64,000 nt of DNA. It comes from Ecdyonurus torrentis (Eukaryota > Arthropoda > Insecta > Ephemeroptera > Heptageniidae). The position numbers were made by a program, and so were the translations under genes. Positions within the stretch are counted from its first letter, which is position 1; each line of letters begins with the position of its first letter. The notes under the pieces are model-generated. The model was given only the letters and a program-made list of their open reading frames with translations. It had not been told where the DNA came from and ran no database searches. Positions 26,818 to 35,026 of the stretch are shown piece by piece. The DNA lies in contig OX439127.1 of assembly GCA_949318235.1 (NCBI GenBank), forward strand, positions 35,280,156-35,344,155, in the 5' to 3' direction.

Positions 26818-29708
26818 AGAAACATAAATTAAACTTAGTAAGTAATCATTTTACATAAAGTTTAGAAAGATAATTATGCTAATTTGAAGGTAATTAAATT
26901 CGAAATGAAGTAATTACAATGAGTTTGAAATTATATATGTTCTCAAAAATTGATGAGTTTGCAAGTACAGTATACTGTGAACATTTTAAAAACAATCAAT
27001 TATTCAACGATTTTAAAATAAAACTGATAACACTCTATTTTTTAAAAAAAAGTATATAAAATTATAAAGAATGTAAAATGGTACATTATTATTTACAAAA
27101 TAGTCTTTAAATATTTTAAATTCCTTTCATTTTTATCTAGGTGTATTCTATTCTCCAATAAAGAATTCAAACTTAAAATTTCATTAATTTATTTGCAATA
27201 ATTGTTCAGAAGATGAAAGAAGAAATATTTTTAAATTCATATGTCATGTATAAAATGAATGCTGGATATAATGTTATGTATTATGCGTGTGAAGGAAAAA
27301 GAGGATATTATTATATTTTTTTTTACCATAATTTATCAGGAAAATTAAAATAAAAAGGTAAATTGAAATTCGATATCACCTCATTGGAAAATCCATTTTA
27401 TTTATTAAAAATAACAATAATGGTAACGAAATTATATAATTTGCTTTTTTCCCTCATAATGTTATAATATATGGCTTTAAACTTCATTCAACTCCCCTTT
27501 TTTTTTCGTTTTCTGGTGATGTGTCATGCATAACTTCTATTAAATGAAATTCATTAGTATTTATTACGTATAAAAGTACACTATGCGCAGTTCTTTTTGT
27601 ACAGCAGTTACCATTGTAGTCCGCGTGATTATTTATATATTATAGTTTAAATGATTTCACTTATATCATGACAAAAAATCAGTTATTATGTGTTAAAAAA
27701 GACATGATTTTAAATACTTTAGTTATTGTGCTTTCTTGTGTTAAATTATATACATCGCTTTGACTTAACAGGAAATTACATTCTCTTGGGGCGATACTTT
27801 TGCTCTCTGTTTGACCTTTTATGTTAAACGTACTTCTATGCAATAATGAACCTTAAGATTTATGTCTATTACAAGTTGCTTTAGACATTTATATTATTAA
27901 AAAAAAAGTAGAACAATAATTTTAAAAGAAGCAATCTTATATACTAATGCTTTATATACATTGTGTTCAATAATTTAGGATTAGATTGTCATTCCCATAC
28001 AAGTGCTCCTTGAAATATAATGATTGCACGGTCATCAGGTTTTGGTGTTTCTGAATGTGCACGTAATTTAATTGTGATAAATATTAATTTATGACTGCAG
28101 GTGTCAAGTCCTCGCCCCGTGAGACGTCGTGCAAATACCACCCCTGAACCTGAAGCAACTTCTACCACCACGAGTTCACGCCGCGGGTCACGTCGTGATC
28201 GCGACTCACGTCCAGCAGATACTTCAGAGGAACCCATAAAGCGCTCCAGCCGCCGCGGTGAGGAGAGAGGACGTGAACCAGGTGGCAGCACCAAGCATCA
28301 TGCAGAATCCAATAGACGTCACTCTGCAAACCCTAATGAACAACCAAAGAAAGAGGAACCAGTAAATCCACCTAAACCAAAAGAATTCCAGGTAAAACAA
28401 GCAAGTTTTAATTAGAGCACAATAGGAACATGGGTAATTTTTTTAAAACGAAATAAATAAATAACGCATATTATAATAAATTGAATATAAAATTAATAAT
28501 TATAGATTAAAAAAAAAATCATTGATACGTAATTTGCCACAGTATATGGTATATATCATATATACTGAGGTAATTTGCTATCTTAATTTTCAACTTTATT
28601 TCCCGGCATAAGTTGTAGCATATGAATGATATTTCAAGAAAGTAACAACTGTGTAACATCTATGATTTTACTCGTACTTTAAATAATAATTATCTAATAT
28701 TACCTAAGATCAAAGAAGAAAAAAAATTATTACAACGCAATAAGGTAGTTGGCAAGGGCAGTTTCATCTTCTGCCGGGCTCTTGTGGTTATCTTTTCACT
28801 TTCTAATATGTATATTTCACTGGTTTGACTTTGAGAGTAACAGGCACTGAGGTTACACGTGAATGTCGATGAACTGGATACCATCTTGATTACTATAATA
28901 TTACAGTGTAAATTGTTTTTCTTGCAAAATAATTTTTTATCCTAAATGAAAGGTGAATATTTGAGGTTTACAAACATACCAGAAATTACCCTATTATCAA
29001 TCTTCATTATTTTTTTTTTGTATTTTTTTCGTAAGTTTAAATAGGAGAAAATTTCAAATTATTTATATACGATCTTTATCAAACTTTTTTTTATGCAAAT
29101 TAATCATCATGATATATGAAATCAATTTATAAACTTATGATTTAAAATTTACAGAATATTGAAATGTTTGAGTCTCTTTCTTGTTATTCATTTTGATTTA
29201 TTAAAAGGCATGATCTGATTGTGTTTTATGTGGTCAGTGAAAATAGCTTCACTTATTTGAGGTTAGAAAAGAAAAGAAAATACACAGTCCTAGGAAATTC
29301 GATTTTCGATTTCAAAGAGATTTTCTTATAAACATAAAGATGCATCTCTTCTATACAGCCAGCTTCGAGAGTTCAATTACATTATTTCAAATGAAACATG
29401 AAACTTTTATATATATATATATATAATCTTAACAAAGCAATGGTCTAATTTCATTATTATATTTTTATATCTAGTAAACACATACTTCAAGAGAATCACA
29501 GTAAAACGTCATTTAATATAACCTACGAGACCTAATTGATTTTTTTTCTTTCTTTTTTTTATCACATTATATAGGAAATAAAAGTTTCTTTTTACCTCTT
29601 GAATACCAAATTAAAAACTCTTGCGAAAACAAATTGAGTTAATTGTTTAATTATATTCCATATTAATAGATTATACGTTTAATTACTTGCAATAGGTATT
29701 TTTAACGT

Positions 29709-29742
<34 letters not shown>

Positions 29743-30733
29743 TACTATTGTCATATTTTTGGGACCGTTTTCTAAGAATACTGATGATGATATCATTACT
29801 GAAATTTTATTATTTCTTTACGTTCTTTCTCCCCTTATTGTAACAAATGTATAATTTAATAACTTTTTTTTTTTACTAAATCTTCCTTGAGGGGGATATG
29901 TTCATATCAAAAAGTAAGGAAATTTAGTATTCAGTAAAACAACAACGAAACAAAGTTCAGTACTTTTTATTATTATTAATTTATTTTTTTCATATTTCGG
30001 AAACAGGTAACACTGAAAGTAATTTAAAAATGTAAAAGCAAAGGAATTTAAGCATGAAATATATTTTGTAATAAATTAAAAATTGTTATACATAATTGAA
30101 AATGCATTTTATGAAGTGTATAAATACTTTTTTCCTTTTATTAAGCTAATATATATATTATATATTAAAATTAATTTAATTAATTACTTTTATATAGTTA
30201 TCTTATTAAAAGTTTGCTGCTGTAAGCACAATAATAATTATATTTATAAAAATCCATTGTATTTTAATGATGATATTTATCACAACGTTACAACAATTAG
30301 TAATTTAATATAATATATATTTTTTTAATTTATTATATATATTATTATTAAACTGGCATAATTTACTTACATATATTAATCATGATGTTTAACATTTCAT
30401 AAAAATTTAAACAATTTACTTTCGTACATGATTACAAAAGTCCTTGACTTTAACTTCCTTATGTATAGTTATTTATTAAATTATTACCTTGAGATTTTTT
30501 TTTTTTTTTTTTTCAGTCTCACATTACTATATTATTATTATTTTAAAGTATATTATGGAGGGCAAATATTAATACATGATATTTGATTACAGAAGGATGG
30601 ACCTGAAGGAGCTTTCAGTGAAGACACAATAGAACGTTTTGACCCAGTACGTGGTGTCACATTACCATCGTACATGCTTTCTCGTTCTATTTTAGAACAA
30701 CAGTTTGATGAATCTGTACGTCACGGACGTTAA
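3666..30733 (+). CDS. Gene 1: secreted Tyr/Ser-rich repeat protein with paired Cys motifs, 801 aa, five coding exons
   Basis: Spliced CDS: 3666-3671, 8156-8316, 24303-26109, 28101-28391, 30593-30733. This totals 2406 nt, open throughout with compatible phases at every junction. Residues 1-20 are a signal peptide (hydrophobic core, cleavage likely after Val-Thr-Ala), so the product is predicted to be secreted. Residues about 140-182 hold a Cys cluster (C141, C167-x2-C170, C182), and residues 581-605 hold a related one (C581, C591-x2-C594, C605). Between them lie five to six degenerate units of about 50 residues rich in Tyr-Ser-Tyr and Glu-Pro-Thr. Then come an Arg/Ser-rich stretch (659-755) and a less biased tail (756-801). 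A dibasic R-x-K-R site at 158-161 could be a furin cut. The composition resembles arthropod cuticle, silk or matrix proteins, but I do not recognise the family. Intron 2 contains a giant palindrome. Confidence 0.8.
3672..8155 (+). other. Gene 1 intron 1 (4.5 kb)
   Basis: GT donor at 3672 and CAG acceptor ending at 8155; the pyrimidine tract before the acceptor is weak. The contents are AT-rich sequence with a G12-14 run (4728-4742), a (TAA)n array (6287-6315), a long (AT)n array (6368-6463), a T25-27 run near 6909-6933 and an A32 run (7281-7312). I see no additional exon. Confidence 0.65.
6368..6463. repeat. (AT)n microsatellite in intron 1
   Basis: About 90 bases of AT dinucleotide, preceded 50 bases earlier by a nine-unit (TAA)n array at 6287-6315. 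Confidence 0.95.
8156..8316 (+). CDS. Gene 1 coding exon 2 (signal peptide and mature N-terminus)
   Basis: 161 nt, entered in phase 0 and left in phase 2 at AG|GTAATA. It encodes the hydrophobic core of the signal peptide (Leu-Leu-Ala-Val-Leu-Val-Thr-Leu) and the start of the mature protein (Gln-Arg-Asp-Gly-Tyr-Phe-Gly), ending in Phe-Gly-Asp-Ser-Pro. Its GC content is clearly higher than that of the flanking introns, as expected of coding sequence. The acceptor could alternatively be three bases earlier, adding one Gln. Confidence 0.8.
9270..10029 (+). repeat. A-rich degenerate tandem tract ending in A60 (left arm)
   Basis: About 700 bases dominated by variations on short phrases such as AAAAACATAAAAATGA and GTCTAAAAACATAAAA, with almost no T runs. 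It ends in an uninterrupted run of 60 A at 9970-10029. The strong strand asymmetry suggests expansion by slippage of an ancient short repeat. The mirror copy is at 23023-23770. Confidence 0.8.
10137..10630 (+). repeat. Four diverged tandem units of about 113-124 bp (left arm)
   Basis: The phrase GCAACTGCAAATACG or a close variant recurs at 10158, 10282, 10405 and 10518. In the first three units it is followed by CGACCAAGCGCACTTTAG-like and CTGTTAAACCGCAGC-like phrases. The units are clearly diverged from each other, so the array is older than the copying of the arms. Mirror copy at 22422-22915. Confidence 0.85.
12232..12642 (+). mobile_element. TTAA-bounded MITE, copy A (left arm)
   Basis: 411 bp from TTAAGGTGGTGTGGGACC to GGTCACCTACCCCCTTAA; the ends are imperfect inverted repeats. 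The interior is non-coding. The ends closely match copy B in the same arm and an independent copy at 33344-33684. A TTAA target is typical of piggyBac-type elements, but the ends do not start with the usual piggyBac CCC, so superfamily placement is open. Confidence 0.72.
12660..12790 (-). mobile_element. Possible LINE 3'-end fragment (left arm)
   Basis: Read on the minus strand it ends TTTGAATAAAGATGATT followed by (TTTA)n, which resembles the 3' tail of many arthropod non-LTR retrotransposons. No reverse transcriptase coding is visible; if real it is a short 5'-truncated relic. Mirror at 20261-20391. Confidence 0.35.
13976..14374 (+). mobile_element. TTAA-bounded MITE, copy B (left arm)
   Basis: 399 bp bounded by TTAA. 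Its inner end (GATATCAGTCGGCCACCTAC type) and internal phrases such as GGAAATCGCTAAAAG and ACATTTACATGTTATC are shared with copy A about 1.7 kb away in the same orientation. Many substitutions and indels separate A and B, so they are separate insertions of one family. Confidence 0.72.
14858..15348 (+). mobile_element. hAT-like MITE with CAGTCTTGTAGTC ends (left arm)
   Basis: 491 bp. The left end CAGTCTTGTAGTCTTTA and the right end GACTACAAGACTG are inverted repeats. The flanking 8 bases are AAAATAAT and AAAATATT (7 of 8 match), fitting the 8-bp target duplication of hAT transposons. The interior is packed with TAACGTTA-like subterminal motifs. No ORF. The end sequence is close to that of the 1.83-kb element at 37529. 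Confidence 0.75.
16280..16375 (+). repeat. GC-rich inner end of left arm (C-rich strand)
   Basis: A C10 run, then CCACC/CCGCC-rich sequence ending CCCGCGGCCGCC. This is an abrupt GC island in a strongly AT-rich setting. The complementary strand is G-rich and could form G-quadruplexes. Confidence 0.8.
16376..16673. repeat. Palindrome spacer
   Basis: 298 bp of sequence that is not mirrored. It is mostly the 45-bp tandem array, followed by about 55 bp of unique sequence (16619-16673). It would be the loop of the hairpin. Confidence 0.85.
16393..16618 (+). repeat. Five tandem 45-bp units in the palindrome spacer
   Basis: Units at 16393, 16438, 16483, 16529 and 16574 (45, 45, 46, 45 and 45 bp). 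Each carries a TTTTAAAA-like start, a CGGCCG or CGGCCGG core and a TATWAAA-like AT stretch. Units 1 and 2 are nearly identical and 3 to 5 are more diverged. A minus-strand open frame through the array only reflects the period being a multiple of three. Confidence 0.9.
16674..16770 (+). repeat. G-rich inner end of right arm
   Basis: Mirror of 16280-16375. The plus strand has many GGG runs (GGGCGGCGGTGGG type) and a G12 run, which suits G-quadruplex formation in DNA or in the intron RNA. Confidence 0.8.
17704..18193 (-). mobile_element. hAT-like MITE with CAGTCTTGTAGTC ends (right arm)
   Basis: Mirror of 14858-15348 with a one-base length difference. The target-site duplication is mirrored too, so this is a copied insertion and not an independent one. 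Confidence 0.75.
18677..19075 (-). mobile_element. TTAA-bounded MITE, copy B' (right arm)
   Basis: Mirror of copy B, from TTAAGGTGGTAGGTGGCCGA to the distal TTAA at 19072-19075. Confidence 0.72.
20261..20391 (+). mobile_element. Possible LINE 3'-end fragment (right arm)
   Basis: Mirror of 12660-12790, in plus orientation, ending in AATAAAGATGATT and a TTTA array. Confidence 0.35.
20409..20820 (-). mobile_element. TTAA-bounded MITE, copy A' (right arm)
   Basis: Mirror of copy A, 412 bp, with TTAA at both ends and the same inverted ends. One base longer than the left copy. Confidence 0.72.
22422..22915 (-). repeat. Four diverged tandem units of about 113-124 bp (right arm)
   Basis: Reverse-complement copy of the array at 10137-10630, with the same unit-to-unit differences. 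Confidence 0.85.
23023..23770 (-). repeat. T-rich degenerate tandem tract starting with T45 (right arm)
   Basis: Mirror of 9270-10029. The homopolymer is 45 bases here rather than 60, the largest single difference between the arms. Confidence 0.8.
24171..24220 (+). repeat. (GA)n array before exon 3 of gene 1
   Basis: About 45 bases of GA ending 82 bases before the exon 3 acceptor. It lies just outside the right end of the palindrome. In the transcript it is a polypurine tract close to the splice site. Confidence 0.95.
24303..26109 (+). CDS. Gene 1 coding exon 3 (Cys motifs and Tyr/Ser-rich repeats)
   Basis: 1807 nt, phase 2 in and phase 0 out; acceptor TCCACAG and donor GAG|GTATGA. Without splicing the frame stops two codons later. 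It encodes residues 56-658. First Cys cluster: a lone Cys, then Met-Thr-Cys-Tyr-x-Cys, then Glu-x-Cys-x-Tyr. The second cluster near the end is a clear repeat of it (Met-Thr-Cys-Trp-x-Cys, then Glu-x-Cys-x-Tyr). Between them are degenerate repeats of about 50 residues with Tyr-Ser-Tyr, Ser-Ser-Lys, Glu-Pro-Thr and Thr-Thr-Asp-Lys-Pro phrases, and a Gln run near 25733-25751. The other-frame open stretch at 24659-25549 is a shadow of this repeat. Confidence 0.9.
26110..28100 (+). other. Gene 1 intron 3
   Basis: GTATGA donor, CTGCAG acceptor. AT-rich, with an (AT)n array at 26762-26815. I see no other feature. Confidence 0.7.
26762..26815. repeat. (AT)n microsatellite
   Basis: About 54 bases of AT dinucleotide in intron 3 of gene 1. 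Confidence 0.95.
28101..28391 (+). CDS. Gene 1 coding exon 4 (Arg/Ser-rich segment)
   Basis: 291 nt, phase 0 on both sides (acceptor GACTGCAG, donor CAG|GTAAAA), so it could be skipped without a frame change. It encodes residues 659-755: Arg-Arg-Arg and Ser-Arg-Arg clusters, Thr-rich and Pro/Lys-rich parts, no Cys. Base use differs sharply from exon 3: CGC and CGT arginines and G/C third positions are common, while exon 3 strongly prefers A and T. The Arg clusters may be proteolytic sites or a charged linker. Confidence 0.85.
28392..30592 (+). other. Gene 1 intron 4
   Basis: GTAAAA donor, GATTACAG acceptor. AT-rich. It contains a T27 run near 29711-29737 and T18-20 near 30497-30514. I found no further exon. 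The moderately GC-richer patch near 28740-28880 has no long frame joined to good splice sites. Confidence 0.65.
30593..30733 (+). CDS. Gene 1 terminal coding exon 5
   Basis: 141 nt, phase 0 in, ending with TAA at 30731-30733. It encodes the last 46 residues (Asp-Gly-Pro-Glu-Gly-Ala-Phe start, Gly-Arg end). This part is neither Tyr/Ser- nor Arg-rich and has ordinary sequence complexity, so it may be a conserved C-terminal module. Confidence 0.85.
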   Translation, partial: KDGPEGAFSEDTIERFDPVRGVTLPSYMLSRSILEQQFDESVRHGR

Positions 30734-30986
30734 AAACCAATAAGAGTATAAAACAATAATATAGTAATAATAATAATACTATATTCGTGACTCTTGACCA
30801 CAAAACAAACGTTTTCGTAATAATAATGCATGCATAAACTATATGTACTAGAGTCATGAAATGTCTATATTATATAATCCATTTACATATAAATTGAAGT
30901 ATCTATAGATTTTATTTTAGAAGGATTATATAAATCAATATAAATAACAAAGAATCAAGCTCTAAATATATTATATTTGAATTGCA

Positions 30987-30992
30987 AATAAA
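30987..30992 (+). terminator. Likely polyadenylation signal of gene 1
   Basis: AATAAA 254 bases after the stop codon, followed within 20-30 bases by a T-rich stretch (CACTTTTTTTTTCC). A second AATAAA at 31150-31155 is also followed by T-rich sequence, so two 3' ends are possible. Confidence 0.5.
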
Positions 30993-31824
30993 ATCAATCA
31001 TACTCACTTTTTTTTTCCTGACGTTATATAAATTTTATGACAATTACATTGTTCTTTTACTGGCTTTGTGGTCAAATTTAAAATATAAATATATATTTTT
31101 TTGTTATCTCGTTTTAATCCTCATAAAAATATAGTTTTTTTTTAAAGTCAATAAAGGGTACATTTTTTTCTCTCTGTACTTCAATAATTTAATTTCAGTA
31201 AATAAAAATATATGTAATTGAATTGATTAGTAATGAAAGACAAATCAATATTATACCTTCACCGTACATATTCATCAATTATTTTGTTACAACCATGTCT
31301 GCACTTTTTTTTTTTACCATCCTATTATTCTATATAATATTCATCCTTATCAGATAAATCTAAGCCAATAGAATAATAATTATTCCCACCCCCTACCCCA
31401 TAATGAGACTGGATCATTTAAAAAATATAATATTCTACGTAACATTTATTCAATTTCATTTTACATAATACAACATCAATATTAAAGACTTGAATACAAT
31501 ACATAAAATATTATTATTATATATATATTTTTTAAATAATATCGTCAAAATTTAATTTACGAGTATTAAAAAAACTATTCTTCAATATATGTTATTTGCT
31601 TATCCTAGATTCCGTCCCATACTTTTAAATTACTGTGTATAAGCATCAATAATTTGTTTTTAATCATATTTTACCATAGCTTAGATGATTATTTAATTTG
31701 CATAAATATTATTTATAACGTTGACATACTTATTAAATTCTTGCTTCATATATTTTTAAATTAAAGATCTACTTTTTGTTAAATGCTAATTACATTAAAA
31801 TTTGTTATTACATAAGACATAATA

Positions 31825-31869
31825 CTCTCTCTCTCTCTCTCTCTCTCTTTCACACACACACACACACAC
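31825..31869. repeat. Compound (CT)n(CA)n microsatellite
   Basis: 24 bases of CT, then 19 bases of CA. Confidence 0.95.
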
Positions 31870-32269
31870 TTTACATCTCATTATAAAAGTTCATTATATC
31901 CATTTAAAATAAATAAAAATACTGGATTTCAAATAATGTGGTGATAAATTTTAAAAATCGTATAAACGTAAATTATATATCTTGTAATTTTAGTGTCATA
32001 ATTTATCGTTATATAATTTATCAACCAAAATAATAATAATAATAAAAACCTGAATCACTTTATATTCATTACAGATATTATTGTTGTATTATTTTAAACT
32101 GTAATAATTAGACTGATGACATTATAAATTTCCTCCTTGTCATAATATAATATAAAGCAACAAGATCTCGTTTTTCTGAAAGTAGTAAAGACACTATAAA
32201 CTTGAACTGAAATTTGTATCGCATATTTTATCTAAACTTGATTTTACAATAATAATAATAATAATTCTA

Positions 32270-32405
32270 TCTTATGGTCTGCTTATATGGAATAATATTT
32301 ACATTGTGTAATAAATTTAATTCAATGAAAATTTAATGGTTTTAAATGAAGATCACATGCAGTCAACTTTATTGCATATTGAAAATATTGCTCTGTGTGA
32401 AGAGG
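32270..32405 (+). repeat. Diverged dispersed repeat, copy 1
   Basis: Phrases such as TAATAAATTTAATTCA, AAATTTAATGGTTTTAA and ATCACATGCA recur in order at 34425-34560 (roughly 75-80 percent similar by eye, in the same orientation). The family is unknown. Confidence 0.5.
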
Positions 32406-33343
32406 ACTTTAGGGACCTATTAAATAAAAAAACTTCAAATTTGATTACAGTAAATATTTATTTTCAAAAAGGATTATGTACAGTACTGTATGCAATCCTT
32501 GAGTAAAATAAGCATGCATAATTTTTATATTAATTACAATCATATTTCTCTCATAAAAATACGGTGTAACAATTCATTTGACTTAAACAGTAATTATAAT
32601 ACATGATATATTTCCTATAGATATTATTTACACAATTTTGTATACATTTCAGCTACACTACACGTTAGAATTTCAAATTTTCCACCCACATATAGAAATT
32701 TTCAACTTTTTGTTTTTTTGTTTTCCTCACAAGTGTTTACTAGATCGATAGAACAAAATTTATGTTACTTTTGTATAGAGTGTTGAGAAATTCTTTATAA
32801 ATATGATGCTTTATAAGAATGATTAAAAAAATGTTAAATATTTTGTATTGTTATAAATTTAAAATGTCATCGCAGAAAGTTAAAGCTTTACTCATGTCAT
32901 AACTACATAAAACGTTATAACATTATGTAACAGTTAATTGCAAAATATTAAAATTTTCATTTATTTTAATGAAAGTTTCTAAATTTTAAAGTACAATAAG
33001 CATATTTACTTCTATTTTTTTAAAGCCTTCATTCTTGAACTCATATTATTATACTGTTTTTAAAATTAAAAAAAAATTATATAATTTTAAGTATAATTTT
33101 TAATGTTTTAGAAATATTTTAGTGTTTATATATGTTATCAAATTAATGAATTAATTTGATGCATAAAAATGTTGTTGATTATGTAGGTTACTGTTGTTAT
33201 TTTTTAGAATAAGTTGTTAACAATAAATCACTGCAATTGAAAATTTATTTATTTTTCTTTAACCTATATTTTTTATCCTTTTCAAATCTCGTTATTAAAC
33301 ATTAATTAGATAAATCCTATATGTAGTGACAATAAAAACTTTT

Positions 33344-33684
33344 TTAAGGGAGTAAGGTGCCGACCTTATATCTCAAAAACTAGAACGTTTTTTGGGTCTA
33401 AATTTGGTGTCATTGTGTAGCTAAGGATCAAACCTAGCCGTGATAAAAATGTCAAGATGTTTGACCGTTCCGAAAAAAAGAAAAAAATTATTAAAATTAA
33501 CATTGGGCCGTATGGGTTTAGAATTTCGAAAAATCATATAACATTAATTTGCACGATGACCCCCCAAAATTTTTATATATTTGAAATTGTCTCAAGCTGA
33601 AGTATCATTATGCAAAATTTCAAATTTTTTTGACACTAAAAGTTTAATTCTAATGGCCGACGTCGGTACCCTACTCTCTTTTAA
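33344..33684 (+). mobile_element. TTAA-bounded MITE, copy C
   Basis: 341 bp bounded by TTAA. The left end TTAAGGGAGTAAGGTGCCGA, followed by TATATCTCAAAAACTAGAAC, matches the ends of copies A and B (TTAAGG..GTAGGT..CCGACTGATATCTCGCAAA). The right end is an imperfect inverted repeat (CCGACGTCGGTACCCTAC..TTAA). The interior differs from A and B. The open frame at 33581-33811 runs out of the element and is not considered coding. Confidence 0.65.
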
Positions 33685-34358
33685 GTTCAATAATAACCAG
33701 CAAAAAGCAGTCTCTACGTGTACCAAACGTTCACCAGCACCCAGAAGTAGGAATTATTGTATTTCTCTTTATGAGTCAATAAATGGACGCAATAGATCTA
33801 TAGATACGTAAACAAAATCATACAATATACTGTCAAATTTGTATTTATTAGCATGAAATATGTGAAAACAATTTTTTTTAAATGAAATTTTATTAAACTG
33901 GGGCATGTACTCGTCAGTAACGTTCATGCTTTTATTACAAAGTTGCTAATATTGGCAAAATAATTCTATATTGTACGGCAATCTAATTATAAATTTATTA
34001 GTTTTCATGTATATAAAATTAAAATTTATAAAATATTATCATGAACGCTAGTTTTACTATAAAAAATCATATTATACAAATATTATACATTTTTTAAATA
34101 TTTTGTTTTAGCTAACAAGTTTTGATTACAGTTCAATAAAAAACTGGTGTTAATATTTATTTTTAATTTTTATAAAGCAACATAATATGTAGTCACATTA
34201 ATGTGTGTAAACTGTAGACAAATTGTATTATTTTATATTATAATAATGTTGTTTTTATTTCATTAGAAAAAAAAAATGACGAAGTTAAAATAGACATTAA
34301 AATTTGCCTCAGAAAATTACAAATATTTAAGTAAAAATGTAGATTATATTTAGTCCAT

Positions 34359-34405
<47 letters not shown>

Positions 34406-34994
34406 TAAAATCAGGAATATATTAATAATGACCTGTCTACACGTAGTAATATTTTCATGACGTAATAAATTTGAATGCATGGAAATTTAATGGGTTTTAA
34501 TAGAGGTTACATGCAATAAAATTCATTACCCGTTAAAATCATTACACCGTATGAAAGATCGTATAGTTAAATAATAATGATATTATTGCCTCTTTTTTTT
34601 TTTTTTTTTTCAAACATTTATTTGACAGAATTAATGCTTAAATAGCAGTATGATATTCATAAAAATTTAATGATTAATAACATTTGCTAGGAATTATTAT
34701 TTATTGTTATTATTCTGAAAATCTTAAAGTTGGTAAGAAAGCAATAACAAAAGACATGAGAAGTAAAAATGAGGTTATACAGAAAAATCTGCGCAGCAGA
34801 GATAGGAACACGCTAAGCCTTTGATATGGCTATAAAAATCTTCTATGACTGCACTTTAAAAATGAGCCGATTTTACTACAAGTGCAAACTACCGTTTGTG
34901 AAATAGAACGCCAATAAAAAGTGGTAATATAAAATAAGTTAAGTGTCGGCGAAACGACGAGTTGTTCATGTAACAAAGAAGGTATATCAAAATG

Positions 34995-35026
<32 letters not shown>

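Larger units (their letters stand above)
31000..33343. other. Intergenic AT-rich DNA
   Basis: No coding exon recognised. It holds a compound (CT)n(CA)n microsatellite (31825-31869) and one member of a diverged direct repeat (32270-32405). Confidence 0.6.

Noticed and set aside
33581..33811. 76-codon frame as a gene
   Set aside because: It crosses the right end of a TTAA MITE and has no coding signature.
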